Shown one piece after another: positions 15,490 through 23,345 of a DNA stretch of 31,500 bases (positions are counted from its first letter, which is position 1; every line of letters starts with the position of its first letter). The position numbers were made by a program, and so were the translations under genes. The DNA is from Bacteroidota bacterium (lineage in GTDB: Bacteria > Bacteroidota > Bacteroidia > Flavobacteriales > Flavobacteriaceae). The notes under the pieces were generated by a model. The model searched no databases. It was not told the DNA's origin and was given only the letters and a program-made list of their open reading frames with translations. The DNA is taken from positions 1 to 31,500 of the forward strand of contig JAEZGB010000087.1 in the NCBI GenBank assembly GCA_023437485.1, in the 5' to 3' direction.

Positions 15490-15882
15490 TCAGATTTTGT
15501 GCAGGTTGCCCGCCATGGCATTGAGCAAACTGGTGAGCGGACCTTTGGCCATCATGGCCATCATGGCGTTTAATTGGCCATCAAAATAAAATTGCGCCTC
15601 TGAGCTCGATTCGCCGGCCGGAACAATGTAGCCGGTGAGTTCAAAAGGGATGGAACCTCCCGCCGCGCCCAGGACAATTTTTCCCGGCGCCGACTTTTCC
15701 TTGATCCTGAGTTTGATATCAGGAAAGCCCTTAAGCGCGAAAATAAAGGTGTCCTGGTCCACTACTTCAAACTTGCTTGTATTCTCAGGAAGGATACTTT
15801 TATAGTTGCACACGTCGGAGAGCAAATCAAAAAGTTCGTTTGCCGGCTTGTCAACCGTAACTTTGGGGCTGTTCAGTTCCAT
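15490..15882 (-). CDS. SRPBCC-fold protein (START-like)
   Basis: A 130-residue protein with the SRPBCC pattern: an N-terminal strand ELNSPKVTVDKPANELFDLLSDVCNY, a long beta-sheet region, and a C-terminal helix (MAKGPLTSLLNAMAGNLHKI). It is likely cytosolic and may bind a hydrophobic ligand, but no specific function can be read. It begins 4 bases after the pyrE stop. Flavobacterial genomes, as I recall, keep this gene between pyrE and birA. Confidence 0.8.
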   Translation of the reverse strand: MELNSPKVTVDKPANELFDLLSDVCNYKSILPENTSKFEVVDQDTFIFALKGFPDIKLRIKEKSAPGKIVLGAAGGSIPFELTGYIVPAGESSSEAQFYFDGQLNAMMAMMAKGPLTSLLNAMAGNLHKI

Positions 15883-15886
15883 AATA

Positions 15887-16534
15887 TCATACTGCGACTC
15901 CCCATTGGGAAGGATTTTCCCTCCATTGGGCTAGAGTCTGTTGTTCAACTTCAGTGATATGGTTGCGCGATACCGCGGTTTCCAAAAGGTGGTCGTAATC
16001 AGATAGGGTAAAAAGATCCTGGTTCGCCGCCTCAAAATTAATCCTGGCCACGTCAAACCCATAGCTAAAAATGGCCACCATGCCCTTGACATTCGCACCG
16101 GCCTGTTTGAGCGCCGAAACGGCCTGCAGGCTGCTGTTTCCGGTAGAGATCAAGTCTTCAACCACCACCACATTCTGGCCTTTTTGCAAAAATCCTTCAA
16201 TCTGATTTTCCCTGCCATGTTTCTTGGGTTCAGGGCGGACATACACAAAGGGTAACCCCATGTACTCGGCCACCAGGATTCCAATGCCGATGGCACCTGT
16301 TGCAACACCGGCAATGACGTCAGGCTTTCCGAATTGTTTTTCAATGTTTTTGGAGAATTCCTCTCTGATGTAATTGCGGATGGCAGGGAATGAAAGAACC
16401 AGCCTGTTGTCGCAGTAAATGGGCGACTTCCAACCCGAAGCCCACGTAAAGGGATTTTTCGGATTCAATTTTATTGCATTAATTTGCAAAAGCAATTCGG
16501 CTGTCTTCCTGGCTGTGTCCGCATTGAAAATCAT
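15887..16534 (-). CDS. pyrE: Orotate phosphoribosyltransferase
   Basis: Joins orotate to PRPP, giving OMP in UMP synthesis. The 215 residues show KNPFTWASGWKSPIYCDNR (orotate and phosphate contacts), the flexible loop VRPEPKKHG (99-107), and the PRPP motif VVVVEDLISTGNSS (122-135). The ATG at 16532-16534 gives the standard N-terminus; upstream extension would run into the Nudix gene. Only 7 bases separate it from the divergent Nudix start. Confidence 0.96.
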   Translation of the reverse strand: MIFNADTARKTAELLLQINAIKLNPKNPFTWASGWKSPIYCDNRLVLSFPAIRNYIREEFSKNIEKQFGKPDVIAGVATGAIGIGILVAEYMGLPFVYVRPEPKKHGRENQIEGFLQKGQNVVVVEDLISTGNSSLQAVSALKQAGANVKGMVAIFSYGFDVARINFEAANQDLFTLSDYDHLLETAVSRNHITEVEQQTLAQWRENPSQWGVAV

Positions 16535-16538
16535 ACTG

Positions 16539-16546
16539 CAAATGTA
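16539..16546 (-). promoter_or_regulatory. Candidate -7 element for pyrE overlapping the Nudix start codon
   Basis: Minus-strand TACATTTG matches TAnnTTTG exactly and spans the Nudix ATG. A start of transcription five to seven bases further on would fall at or beside the pyrE ATG, implying a leaderless mRNA if this site is used. Confidence 0.3.
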
Positions 16547-17150
16547 TAAAGTTTTTGTGAACGACAAGCCGCTTTTCCTTACAAATGAGATCGTAAAAGA
16601 GACTGATTTCAAGTTCTTTTTGCTTGAAAGCGTTGACCTTAAAAAAGTTATCGTCAAACTTTATCAAAATAAGATTTCCAAGGCATATCTCTACCATCCC
16701 AATGAAAAAGAGATCATGAAAAAGTTGCGGGCCATGCTTCCCGTGCAAAAAGCCGGCGGCGGATTGGTTTACAACAACAAGGGCGAGGTCCTTTTCATTT
16801 ACCGCAACGGGAAATGGGATTTGCCCAAAGGCGGAATCGAGAAGGGGGAGGACATTGAATACACGGCCCTGCGTGAAGTGGAAGAAGAAACCGGAGTTGG
16901 CAAACTGCTGATTACTAAAAAGTTGCAAAAGACATATCACATCTTCAAACGCAATGGCCGTTACAAACTCAAGGTCACCCATTGGTATGAGATGCTCAGC
17001 AATTTTGACGGCGATCCGATAGGCCAGCTGGAAGAGGGAATTGAAAAAGTGGAGTGGAAGTCACCCCGCCAGGTTCGCGAAGCCCTTGAAAATTCGTATG
17101 AGAATATCAAGCTTTTGTTTTGCGAGTCACAAATGGCCACCCCTGCATGA
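16542..17150 (+). CDS. Nudix hydrolase
   Basis: A pyrophosphohydrolase of unknown substrate, 202 residues. The Nudix box is perfect at 97-119: a Gly, five residues, Glu103, seven residues, then REVEEETGV. A roughly 65-residue N-terminal region (MYKVFVNDKPLFLTN) is not part of the Nudix fold and is, as I recall, typical of the flavobacterial pyrE neighbour. The ATG at 16542 is preferred over upstream extensions that overlap pyrE. Its stop abuts the M14 peptidase stop with no spacer. Confidence 0.92.
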   Translation: MYKVFVNDKPLFLTNEIVKETDFKFFLLESVDLKKVIVKLYQNKISKAYLYHPNEKEIMKKLRAMLPVQKAGGGLVYNNKGEVLFIYRNGKWDLPKGGIEKGEDIEYTALREVEEETGVGKLLITKKLQKTYHIFKRNGRYKLKVTHWYEMLSNFDGDPIGQLEEGIEKVEWKSPRQVREALENSYENIKLLFCESQMATPA

Positions 17151-18860
17151 TCAATCAATCCTGTAAATTGGATAACGCATGTGGTCGCGCTCGTAATGCG
17201 GCGAATTCTTGTAAATCCAATCCAATTGCTTACGCGGGCTAGCCGCGAATTCTGGGTTGTTGGCCATTTCGCGATCGAAACGTTGCTTTACACCCGGATT
17301 GTTTTTGAGGTATTCGGCTGCCAGGTCCTCAAAGACATAATCTGAGTAATGCTCTTTTTGCTGAAGGATCGCATCAAAAAAATTCCAGTTAAAAAACGAA
17401 TCCTGCGCCTCGGGCTCCAGGACCTGCGGTAGGTATCGGCGTGCGGGCTGTGATGTCGTGACCAAAAGATCCCCCGCCCTGAAAGTCACGTGCTCAGAGG
17501 TTGATGAAACCCGGGTGTCGCGGTGCGGGTAATGCCCTTCATAGGCTTGGTTGGCGGTCTTGTAATCAATAATTCGATAGGCACTGACAAGCATCGCCGT
17601 GTCCTGGGCGAGTTCCCTGTATTGCACCTTGTTCAGGTCCAACAATTCGCGAACATGCCACTGGCTGCGCGGGACCACGTATGCCTGGGGCATGGTAACC
17701 TCCTTTGCCGGCCGGTACGAGGGGTAAAACGGGATTTGTTTTACATAGGGCTTTTTCCGGTCGTAAAACAGCCGGTCGCCCGTTGTCGCTGAACTTTTTA
17801 TTTTGCCCGCTTCATAGCCCCGGAACTCTAACCTCTCAACGATTGTCGAATCCAGCTCCCACTGTATCACGGCAGTAGAGGCGCGTGCAAAATAATCGGC
17901 ATTTTCCTGCCTTTTTGCGCGGATTGCCCTCGATTCCCCAGCGGTAAAATCCAGCACGGATACCATAAACTCATAGGTTGCCGCCACCCGCTGCGGGTAC
18001 GGCTTTAGCATATGGGTTTCCACCACAAATCCCAAAGTATTGAACAACGCCGTGTACCCTGTGGCGTACCTTGGCGATTCAAAAAATTGCGCAAAGCCCT
18101 TCTCCGGAGTAGTGCCCCAGGCGTTGACATAAGGCGTAATTTCCAACTTTTTCCTTTTCAGGTCGCGCGCCAATTGCGGCATCATCTGATCTTTGAGGTA
18201 CTTGCCAAGCACCGGCCCCAACTTGTCGGGCTGGGTCATGATATAAGTGAGCACGTACTGGTAATCGGCGCCATTGGAAACATGGTTGTCGATAAAGACA
18301 TCCGGGTCAAGTTCGTGGTAAATGCGGTAAAAACTGCGGGTATTGCGAGAATCGGCTTTGACATAATCGCGGTTCAGGTCAAAATTTCGGGCGTTGCCCC
18401 TAAAACCATATTCCCGCGGTCCTTCCTGGTTTACACGCGAAGTCGAATTCCGGTTGAGGGCTCCGCCGATGTTGTACACCGGTATCACCGCAACCAGCAC
18501 ATTGCCGGTCATTTTTATTTTGCCCAGGGCCAGGTCACGCACCAGCATCATTGAAGCGTCTATGCCATCAGGTTCCCCGGCGTGGATCCCGTTGTTGATC
18601 AATACCGTTGCCCTTCCTTCGCGCCTGAAGGTTTTACCGGGATCAAAAAGTACAAGATGAAGTGGCTCGCCCGAATCGGTCAGCCCCATTTGCGTAACCT
18701 TAACCGTGGGGAACCGGGCGGCCAGCATTTGATAATAATCCATGGTTTCGCGGTAAATGGCGCTTTGGTTGCCATCACCCTTTTCAAAGACGGTGAGCAG
18801 GTCCTGGGGCTGGGCAAACAATCCCCAGCAAAACATCAAAGCCGCAACCCATATTCTCAT
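17151..18860 (-). CDS. Secreted M14-family zinc carboxypeptidase
   Basis: A predicted exported metallopeptidase of 569 residues with a signal peptide (1-16, ending LFAQ). Zinc ligands are His93 and Glu96 (NNGIHAGEPDG) and His193 (FIDNHVSNGADYQ). The substrate-binding region has FRGNARNFDLNRDYVK, and the catalytic base is likely Glu281 in FVVETHMLKPY. The region after about 320 is an accessory domain without a clear match. The gene overlaps the coaD stop by ATGA, yet its function is unrelated to CoA. Confidence 0.9.
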   Translation of the reverse strand: MRIWVAALMFCWGLFAQPQDLLTVFEKGDGNQSAIYRETMDYYQMLAARFPTVKVTQMGLTDSGEPLHLVLFDPGKTFRREGRATVLINNGIHAGEPDGIDASMMLVRDLALGKIKMTGNVLVAVIPVYNIGGALNRNSTSRVNQEGPREYGFRGNARNFDLNRDYVKADSRNTRSFYRIYHELDPDVFIDNHVSNGADYQYVLTYIMTQPDKLGPVLGKYLKDQMMPQLARDLKRKKLEITPYVNAWGTTPEKGFAQFFESPRYATGYTALFNTLGFVVETHMLKPYPQRVAATYEFMVSVLDFTAGESRAIRAKRQENADYFARASTAVIQWELDSTIVERLEFRGYEAGKIKSSATTGDRLFYDRKKPYVKQIPFYPSYRPAKEVTMPQAYVVPRSQWHVRELLDLNKVQYRELAQDTAMLVSAYRIIDYKTANQAYEGHYPHRDTRVSSTSEHVTFRAGDLLVTTSQPARRYLPQVLEPEAQDSFFNWNFFDAILQQKEHYSDYVFEDLAAEYLKNNPGVKQRFDREMANNPEFAASPRKQLDWIYKNSPHYERDHMRYPIYRID

Positions 18861-19327
18861 CGCAATTCCTTTTTGACACGGACCGCTTCGGGAACCAGTT
18901 TGGTATAATCGCCGCCGTTGCGTATCACATCGCGCAGAATGCTTGACGATATAAAGGAGGTATCGGCGGCGGTGAGCAGGAAAACGGTCTCGATTGGCGC
19001 CAGGGTACGATTGGTATGGGCGATGGCCTTTTCAAATTCAAAGTCGGCTGGGTTGCGAAGCCCCCGGATAATGTAACGCGCCCCTAATTTTTCACAATAA
19101 TCGATGGTGAGCCCTTCATAGGTTTCTACCGACACGGTAGGGAATTCCCGGCAGGATTCGCGAATAAAGGCCACGCGCTGCTCAAGCGGGAACATATATT
19201 TTTTGTCGGCGTTTGTCCCGATGGCCACCACGATCCGGTCAAATAGCGGGACGCTGCGTTTAATAATGTCAAAATGCCCCAGGGTGACGGGGTCAAACGA
19301 ACCGGGAAATACCGCTATTTTTTCCAT
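18857..19327 (-). CDS. coaD: Pantetheine-phosphate adenylyltransferase
   Basis: Adenylylates 4'-phosphopantetheine to dephospho-CoA. The 156 residues carry FPGSFDPVTLGH (7-18) with the nucleotidyltransferase T/HxGH motif, YIIRGLRNPADFEFE (85-99), and ISSSILRDV (126-134), which binds ATP phosphates. Full length. It overlaps ddl by 13 bp upstream and the M14 peptidase by 4 bp downstream. Confidence 0.97.
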   Translation of the reverse strand: MEKIAVFPGSFDPVTLGHFDIIKRSVPLFDRIVVAIGTNADKKYMFPLEQRVAFIRESCREFPTVSVETYEGLTIDYCEKLGARYIIRGLRNPADFEFEKAIAHTNRTLAPIETVFLLTAADTSFISSSILRDVIRNGGDYTKLVPEAVRVKKELR

Positions 19328-20301
19328 GTTTTCCTATTTAAGGCAAGTTCGACTTCATTGTCCAGCAGGTCACTGAAAGCGATTTTGGCATGAGCGGCCT
19401 GCTGCGGGAAAATGCTTTGTGCCGAAAGACCGGGATTGGTGTTGATCTCGATAAAATGCGGCAGGCCATCCACCACGATAAAATCGATGCGGGAGAAGCC
19501 GCTCATTCCAAGGGAATCATAAGCCCTGGCCGCCGTTTGCCGCACCAGTGTCTCTGTCTTGACATCCAGCCGGGCAGGGGTGATCTCATCTGATTTGCCC
19601 TCGTATTTGGCCTGGTAATCAAAAAAGTCATTGTGCGAAACAATTTCGGTAAGTCCAAGTACGGTTGTTTCGCCTTTGAATTTAAGGACGCCTACCGAGA
19701 CTTCGGTCCCTTTGAGGTAAGATTCCACCAGGATATCATCGTCCTGGGCGAAAGCCAGTTCGAGCGCGCGCGGAAGTTGATCCAGTTCTTTGACCATTGA
19801 AATTCCCAGGCTGCTTCCCGATTGGTTGGGTTTGACAAAAAACGGCAAACCGAGCTTTTGCCTGAGTTCATCACCGGAAAATTTATCGCCTTTGGAAATA
19901 TAGACCGATTCAGCCTTTGGAATGCCGAATTTTGAAAGGACAGAAAGTGTATCGCGCTTGTTAAAAGTCAGTGCCGATTGGTAAAACCCGCAGCCCGTGT
20001 ACGGAAGCCCGATCAGGGACCAATAGGCCTGCATGTGGCCGTCTTCGCCGGGAGTGCCGTGAATGGTGTTGATCACTACGTCAAAGGTCACTTTTTCACC
20101 GTCAATCGAAAATGAAAAATCGGCGCGGTCAATCAAATATTTGCCTCCACGGGCAAGCGCGTGCCAGCCATCGGGCAATATGTGTACCGCATAGGGCTCG
20201 TAGCGCCCACGGTCCAGGTTGTCAAGGATGAGTTGCCCGCTGCGCAGCGAGATGACGGATTCATCGGAATATCCGCCCATGACAACGGCAGTTTTTATCA
20301 T
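19315..20301 (-). CDS. ddl: D-alanine--D-alanine ligase
   Basis: Makes the D-Ala-D-Ala dipeptide for peptidoglycan. The 328 residues follow the ATP-grasp plan: GGYSDESVISLRSG (9-22), IHGTPGEDGHMQ (80-91), SGSSLGIS with the active-site Ser, DILVESYLKGTEVSVGV, and the metal site FIEINTNPGLS. Slightly short of the E. coli enzymes but complete. It is divergent from the PASTA gene, with 87 bases between starts, and is the first gene of ddl-coaD-M14. Confidence 0.96.
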   Translation of the reverse strand: MIKTAVVMGGYSDESVISLRSGQLILDNLDRGRYEPYAVHILPDGWHALARGGKYLIDRADFSFSIDGEKVTFDVVINTIHGTPGEDGHMQAYWSLIGLPYTGCGFYQSALTFNKRDTLSVLSKFGIPKAESVYISKGDKFSGDELRQKLGLPFFVKPNQSGSSLGISMVKELDQLPRALELAFAQDDDILVESYLKGTEVSVGVLKFKGETTVLGLTEIVSHNDFFDYQAKYEGKSDEITPARLDVKTETLVRQTAARAYDSLGMSGFSRIDFIVVDGLPHFIEINTNPGLSAQSIFPQQAAHAKIAFSDLLDNEVELALNRKTWKK

Positions 20302-20317
20302 TGGCTCAGGTTTGACA

Positions 20318-20325
20318 CAAAATTA
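20318..20325 (-). promoter_or_regulatory. Candidate -7 element for ddl-coaD
   Basis: Minus-strand TAATTTTG, an exact TAnnTTTG match 17 bases upstream of the ddl ATG. The nearest TTG (20339-20341) is 13 bases upstream, too close for a good -33 element. Confidence 0.4.
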
Positions 20326-20364
20326 TCATTAATTTTTTCAATCCTGTTACCGGTCCCAATTTTA

Positions 20365-20372
20365 TATCTTTG
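20365..20372 (+). promoter_or_regulatory. Candidate -7 element for PASTA-rluD
   Basis: Plus-strand TATCTTTG, an exact TAnnTTTG match 17 bases upstream of the PASTA ATG. No exact TTG was seen at -33. Confidence 0.45.
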
Positions 20373-20388
20373 CGCCAAACCGCTCCCA

Positions 20389-20991
20389 ATGACCTTACGC
20401 GAGTACCTTAAAAGCAAAGTCTTTTTCAGTCAGGTAGGCATCGGCCTGGCTATAATAGTTGGTCTGGTGTTCCTGTTTATGCACTGGCTCACCTATACAA
20501 CCAATCACGGTGATGAGATTACCGTTCCGGACCTTAGCCGCCTTACCGAGGAACAGGTGGATGAAAAACTCGCGGCCCTGGAACTTGATTATGTGCTGCT
20601 TGACACTGTGGACTTCAAAAAGGACTACCCCAAGTACACCGTTGTGGAGCAAGATCCGCTTGCGGGCGAGAAGGTCAAAGAAGACCGCAAGATCTATATC
20701 AAGCTCAACTCATCCGGATTTTCATCGGTACGCGTTCCTGACCTAATCGAGAAAACCCTTCGCCAGGCAAAACCCACATTGGAGGCCATGGGGCTGGAAG
20801 TCGGAAAAATCACCTATAAACCCTATCTGGGCAAAGATATGGTGCTGGAACTGCAGCAAGATGGCAAGAAGCTTAAGCCCGGTGACAAGGTGCTAAAAGC
20901 TTCAAAAATTGATTTGGTGCTGGGCGACGGAAAAGTTGTCTTTGAAGAGGCTGACCCCGTCGATGCCGCTTCTGATGAAATTGAACCATGA
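20389..20991 (+). CDS. Membrane-anchored PASTA-domain protein
   Basis: A 200-residue inner-membrane protein: short cytosolic N-terminus, one TM helix (about 13-31), then two PASTA repeats (about 43-107 and 113-179) outside and an acidic tail. PASTA domains bind peptidoglycan fragments or beta-lactams in kinases and penicillin-binding proteins, but no kinase or transpeptidase domain is attached here. The ATG at 20389 is chosen; the reading frame upstream runs back into ddl. It overlaps rluD by ATGA, and its place beside ddl suggests a cell-wall link. Confidence 0.9.
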   Translation: MTLREYLKSKVFFSQVGIGLAIIVGLVFLFMHWLTYTTNHGDEITVPDLSRLTEEQVDEKLAALELDYVLLDTVDFKKDYPKYTVVEQDPLAGEKVKEDRKIYIKLNSSGFSSVRVPDLIEKTLRQAKPTLEAMGLEVGKITYKPYLGKDMVLELQQDGKKLKPGDKVLKASKIDLVLGDGKVVFEEADPVDAASDEIEP

Positions 20992-22028
20992 GTACTGAAA
21001 TCCTCGAAGCTCCTGACGACGACCTGTTTGAACATTTCAGGTTTGTGGTCACCAAGGGCCAGCAACCTTTGCGTATTGACAAGTTCCTGATGCACCTGGT
21101 CCCCAACGCCACGCGCAACAAAATCCAGAACGCCGCTGAAAAGGGGGATATCTATGTCAATGATTTGCCGGTCAGGTCCAATTATAAAGTAAAGCCTGGC
21201 GATGTGGTGCGGATCCTGTTGGCGCACCCGCCGTTTGAAAACCGTGTCGATCCCGAAAACATCCCTCTTGACATTGTCTTTGAAGATGATTCGCTTTTGG
21301 TGATCAACAAGCCGCCCGGGCTGGTGGTGCATCCGGGTCACGGAAACTACACCGGCACGCTGGTCAACGCCTTGGCGTGGCATTTTGAAAACCTTCCGCT
21401 GAACAGCAGCAATCGCCCGGGGCTGGTTCACCGTATTGACAAAGATACTTCCGGGCTGATGGTGATTGCCAAAACCGAACACGCGCTTGCCCATCTGGCG
21501 CGCCAGTTCGAGTTCAAGACTTCGGAACGCGAATACCTTGCCCTGGTATGGGGCAATGTCAAGGAAAATCAGGGAACCGTTGAAGGCAATATTGCCCGGC
21601 ATGTAAAAGACAGGATGCAGATGGCGGTTTTTGCCGACGAAACCATCGGTAAACCTGCCGTAACCCATTACCGCGTGCTGGAGCGTTTTGGCTACGTGAC
21701 CCTGGTTTCCTGCGTGCTGGAGACCGGCCGTACGCATCAAATCCGAGTCCATATGAAGCATATCGGGCACACCCTTTTCAATGACGAGCGTTACGGGGGG
21801 CATCAAATCCTGAAAGGAACCACCTTTTCAAAATATAGGCAGTTTGTGGAAAACTGTTTTAAGTTGCTTCCGCGACAGGCGCTGCATGCCAAGACACTGG
21901 GCTTTGAACATCCGGTAACCGGCGAGATGCTCAGGTTTGATTCACCGGTTCCCGACGATATGGCGCAATGTATTGAAAAATGGCGCACCTACTCTGTCAG
22001 TAAGGCACTTGAGGAAGAAGAGGATTAA
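20988..22028 (+). CDS. rluD: Ribosomal large-subunit pseudouridine synthase, RluD type
   Basis: Isomerises uridines in 23S rRNA. An S4 RNA-binding domain (about 26-75, LRIDKFL) precedes the catalytic domain. The catalytic motif is HRIDKDTSG (148-156) with Asp153, followed by YLALVWG, and ETGRTHQIRVH in the C-terminal half. Full length at 346 residues with an acidic tail. It is translationally coupled to the PASTA gene. The exact target uridines cannot be told from sequence alone. Confidence 0.94.
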   Translation: MSTEILEAPDDDLFEHFRFVVTKGQQPLRIDKFLMHLVPNATRNKIQNAAEKGDIYVNDLPVRSNYKVKPGDVVRILLAHPPFENRVDPENIPLDIVFEDDSLLVINKPPGLVVHPGHGNYTGTLVNALAWHFENLPLNSSNRPGLVHRIDKDTSGLMVIAKTEHALAHLARQFEFKTSEREYLALVWGNVKENQGTVEGNIARHVKDRMQMAVFADETIGKPAVTHYRVLERFGYVTLVSCVLETGRTHQIRVHMKHIGHTLFNDERYGGHQILKGTTFSKYRQFVENCFKLLPRQALHAKTLGFEHPVTGEMLRFDSPVPDDMAQCIEKWRTYSVSKALEEEED

Positions 22029-22056
22029 AATTTTATAAGCACTGCCCGCAATTCTG

Positions 22057-22074
22057 TAACCGCCTTACCGGTTA
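22057..22074 (+). terminator. Small hairpin after rluD (weak terminator candidate)
   Basis: TAACCG and CGGTTA form a perfect 6-bp stem around a 6-base loop, 28 bases after the rluD stop, followed by AAAATTC. There is no convincing T tract. The remainder of the gap up to 22130 shows nothing recognisable. Confidence 0.3.
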
Positions 22075-22130
22075 AAATTCGTCAATTTATACATCTTCTT
22101 GAATAACAACAATTTTCAAAAAAATGTATT

Positions 22131-22421
22131 ATGGAAACACAAACTTTAAGCAAATTAACCGGAAGTAACGGCGCCAACCCCGCAAGGAAGGAAGGCCCGG
22201 TGGCAAAAGCGATTGAAAAACAAACCTCAAGGCTTCCGTCAGACCTTTTCTTATGGGCGGCACTTGGTTCGATGGGAATCTCGGCAACATTGAAAATATT
22301 GGGAAAAAATGATGCCGCGCTCTTTGTGGGGCAATGGGCGTCACCTTTCCTCGTCCTTGGGCTCTACAACAAAGTTGTAAAACTCGAAGGTCATGACCAA
22401 ACTGATCAGTCACCCTCATAA
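22131..22421 (+). CDS. Small membrane protein of unknown function
   Basis: I do not recognise this 96-residue protein. It has a polar N-terminus of about 35 residues, then two hydrophobic stretches (about 38-56, FLWAALGSMGISATLKIL, and 62-80, ALFVGQWASPFLVLGLY), and a short polar C-terminus. It is most likely an inner-membrane protein with two helices. It stands alone, followed by a strong terminator, so it is its own transcription unit. Confidence 0.75.
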   Translation: METQTLSKLTGSNGANPARKEGPVAKAIEKQTSRLPSDLFLWAALGSMGISATLKILGKNDAALFVGQWASPFLVLGLYNKVVKLEGHDQTDQSPS

Positions 22422-22442
22422 ACAGGAATAACATTCCACAAG

Positions 22443-22473
22443 ATCCATAGGCGTTACGCTTATGGATTTTTTT
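22443..22473 (+). terminator. Intrinsic terminator after the small membrane protein gene
   Basis: ATCCATAGGCG (22443-22453) and CGCTTATGGAT (22457-22467) form an 11-bp stem with one G-U pair and a TTA loop, followed by a run of seven T (22467-22473). A textbook plus-strand terminator 21 bases after the stop. Confidence 0.9.
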
Positions 22474-22500
22474 ATGCTTAATTTTGACAAAAACCGTTTT

Positions 22501-23262
22501 ATGCTCGTCCTTGTTTCGCCTGCCAAGACCCTGGATTTTGATACTGCAGTTCCCACCGACAAATTCACCAAACCCGCATTTTTAAAATATTCCCGCGAAA
22601 TCCAAAGGGAATTGAAACAGCTGAATCCGGCGCGGCTCCAGGAATTGATGGACATTTCACCAAAACTCGCCGAACTCAATTGGGACCGCAATCGCAAGCG
22701 AAAGTTCACAATAACCGGGCCGGGGGAAAATGTGCGGCAGGCGGTATACGCATTCAATGGTGATGTGTACCACGGGCTTGACGCCTACACGGTCCCGCAG
22801 GACAAAATTGAGGTGATGCAACAACATATTCGCATACTTTCAGGGCTTTACGGCTTGCTCAGGCCCCTTGACCTGATTATGCCTTACCGATTGGAAATGG
22901 GAACACCGCTGCCGGTTGGCCCACACAGGAATCTGTATGATATTTGGCGGCCGGTGCTCACCAAAGCCGTAAACCGCGAGGCAGGAAAGGGTTTGGTGGT
23001 GAACCTGGCCAGTCAGGAATACTTTTCGGCGCTGGATGCCAAAAAACTCAAGGCGACGGTGGTCTCGCCCGAATTCCGCGACATGCACAACGGCGAACTC
23101 AAGATGATCAGTTTTTTTGCCAAAAAGGCCAGGGGGTTGATGGCTCGCTTTATCATTGACACCGGCGCGAAGACTCCCGAAGACCTGCAGCGGTTTGATT
23201 ACGGCGGATATCTTTTTGACGCGAAAAGATCTACCCTGGCCACCCCCGTCTTTGTCCGGTAA
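22501..23262 (+). CDS. yaaA: YaaA-family peroxide-stress protein (DUF328)
   Basis: The 253 residues start with MLVLVSPAKTLDF, the family hallmark, and contain NGDVYHGLDA, RILSGLYGLLRPLDLIMPYRLEMG and the closing FDYGGYLFDAKRS. In E. coli YaaA limits free iron and protects DNA during peroxide stress; that role is inferred here by family. The ATG at 22501 is used, because upstream in-frame codons lie in the terminator. Length is normal. Confidence 0.95.
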   Translation: MLVLVSPAKTLDFDTAVPTDKFTKPAFLKYSREIQRELKQLNPARLQELMDISPKLAELNWDRNRKRKFTITGPGENVRQAVYAFNGDVYHGLDAYTVPQDKIEVMQQHIRILSGLYGLLRPLDLIMPYRLEMGTPLPVGPHRNLYDIWRPVLTKAVNREAGKGLVVNLASQEYFSALDAKKLKATVVSPEFRDMHNGELKMISFFAKKARGLMARFIIDTGAKTPEDLQRFDYGGYLFDAKRSTLATPVFVR

Positions 23263-23345
23263 TCATCCAACGGTGTAACATTAGTTGTTAAAATTATTTG
23301 CCACTTGGAGGGTTTGGTTAATTTTAGCGTTTTAAAATTATCATC

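Noticed and set aside
20823..21806. 327-residue minus-strand open frame opposite rluD and the PASTA gene
   Set aside because: Spans two real genes in antisense and shows no recognisable domain.
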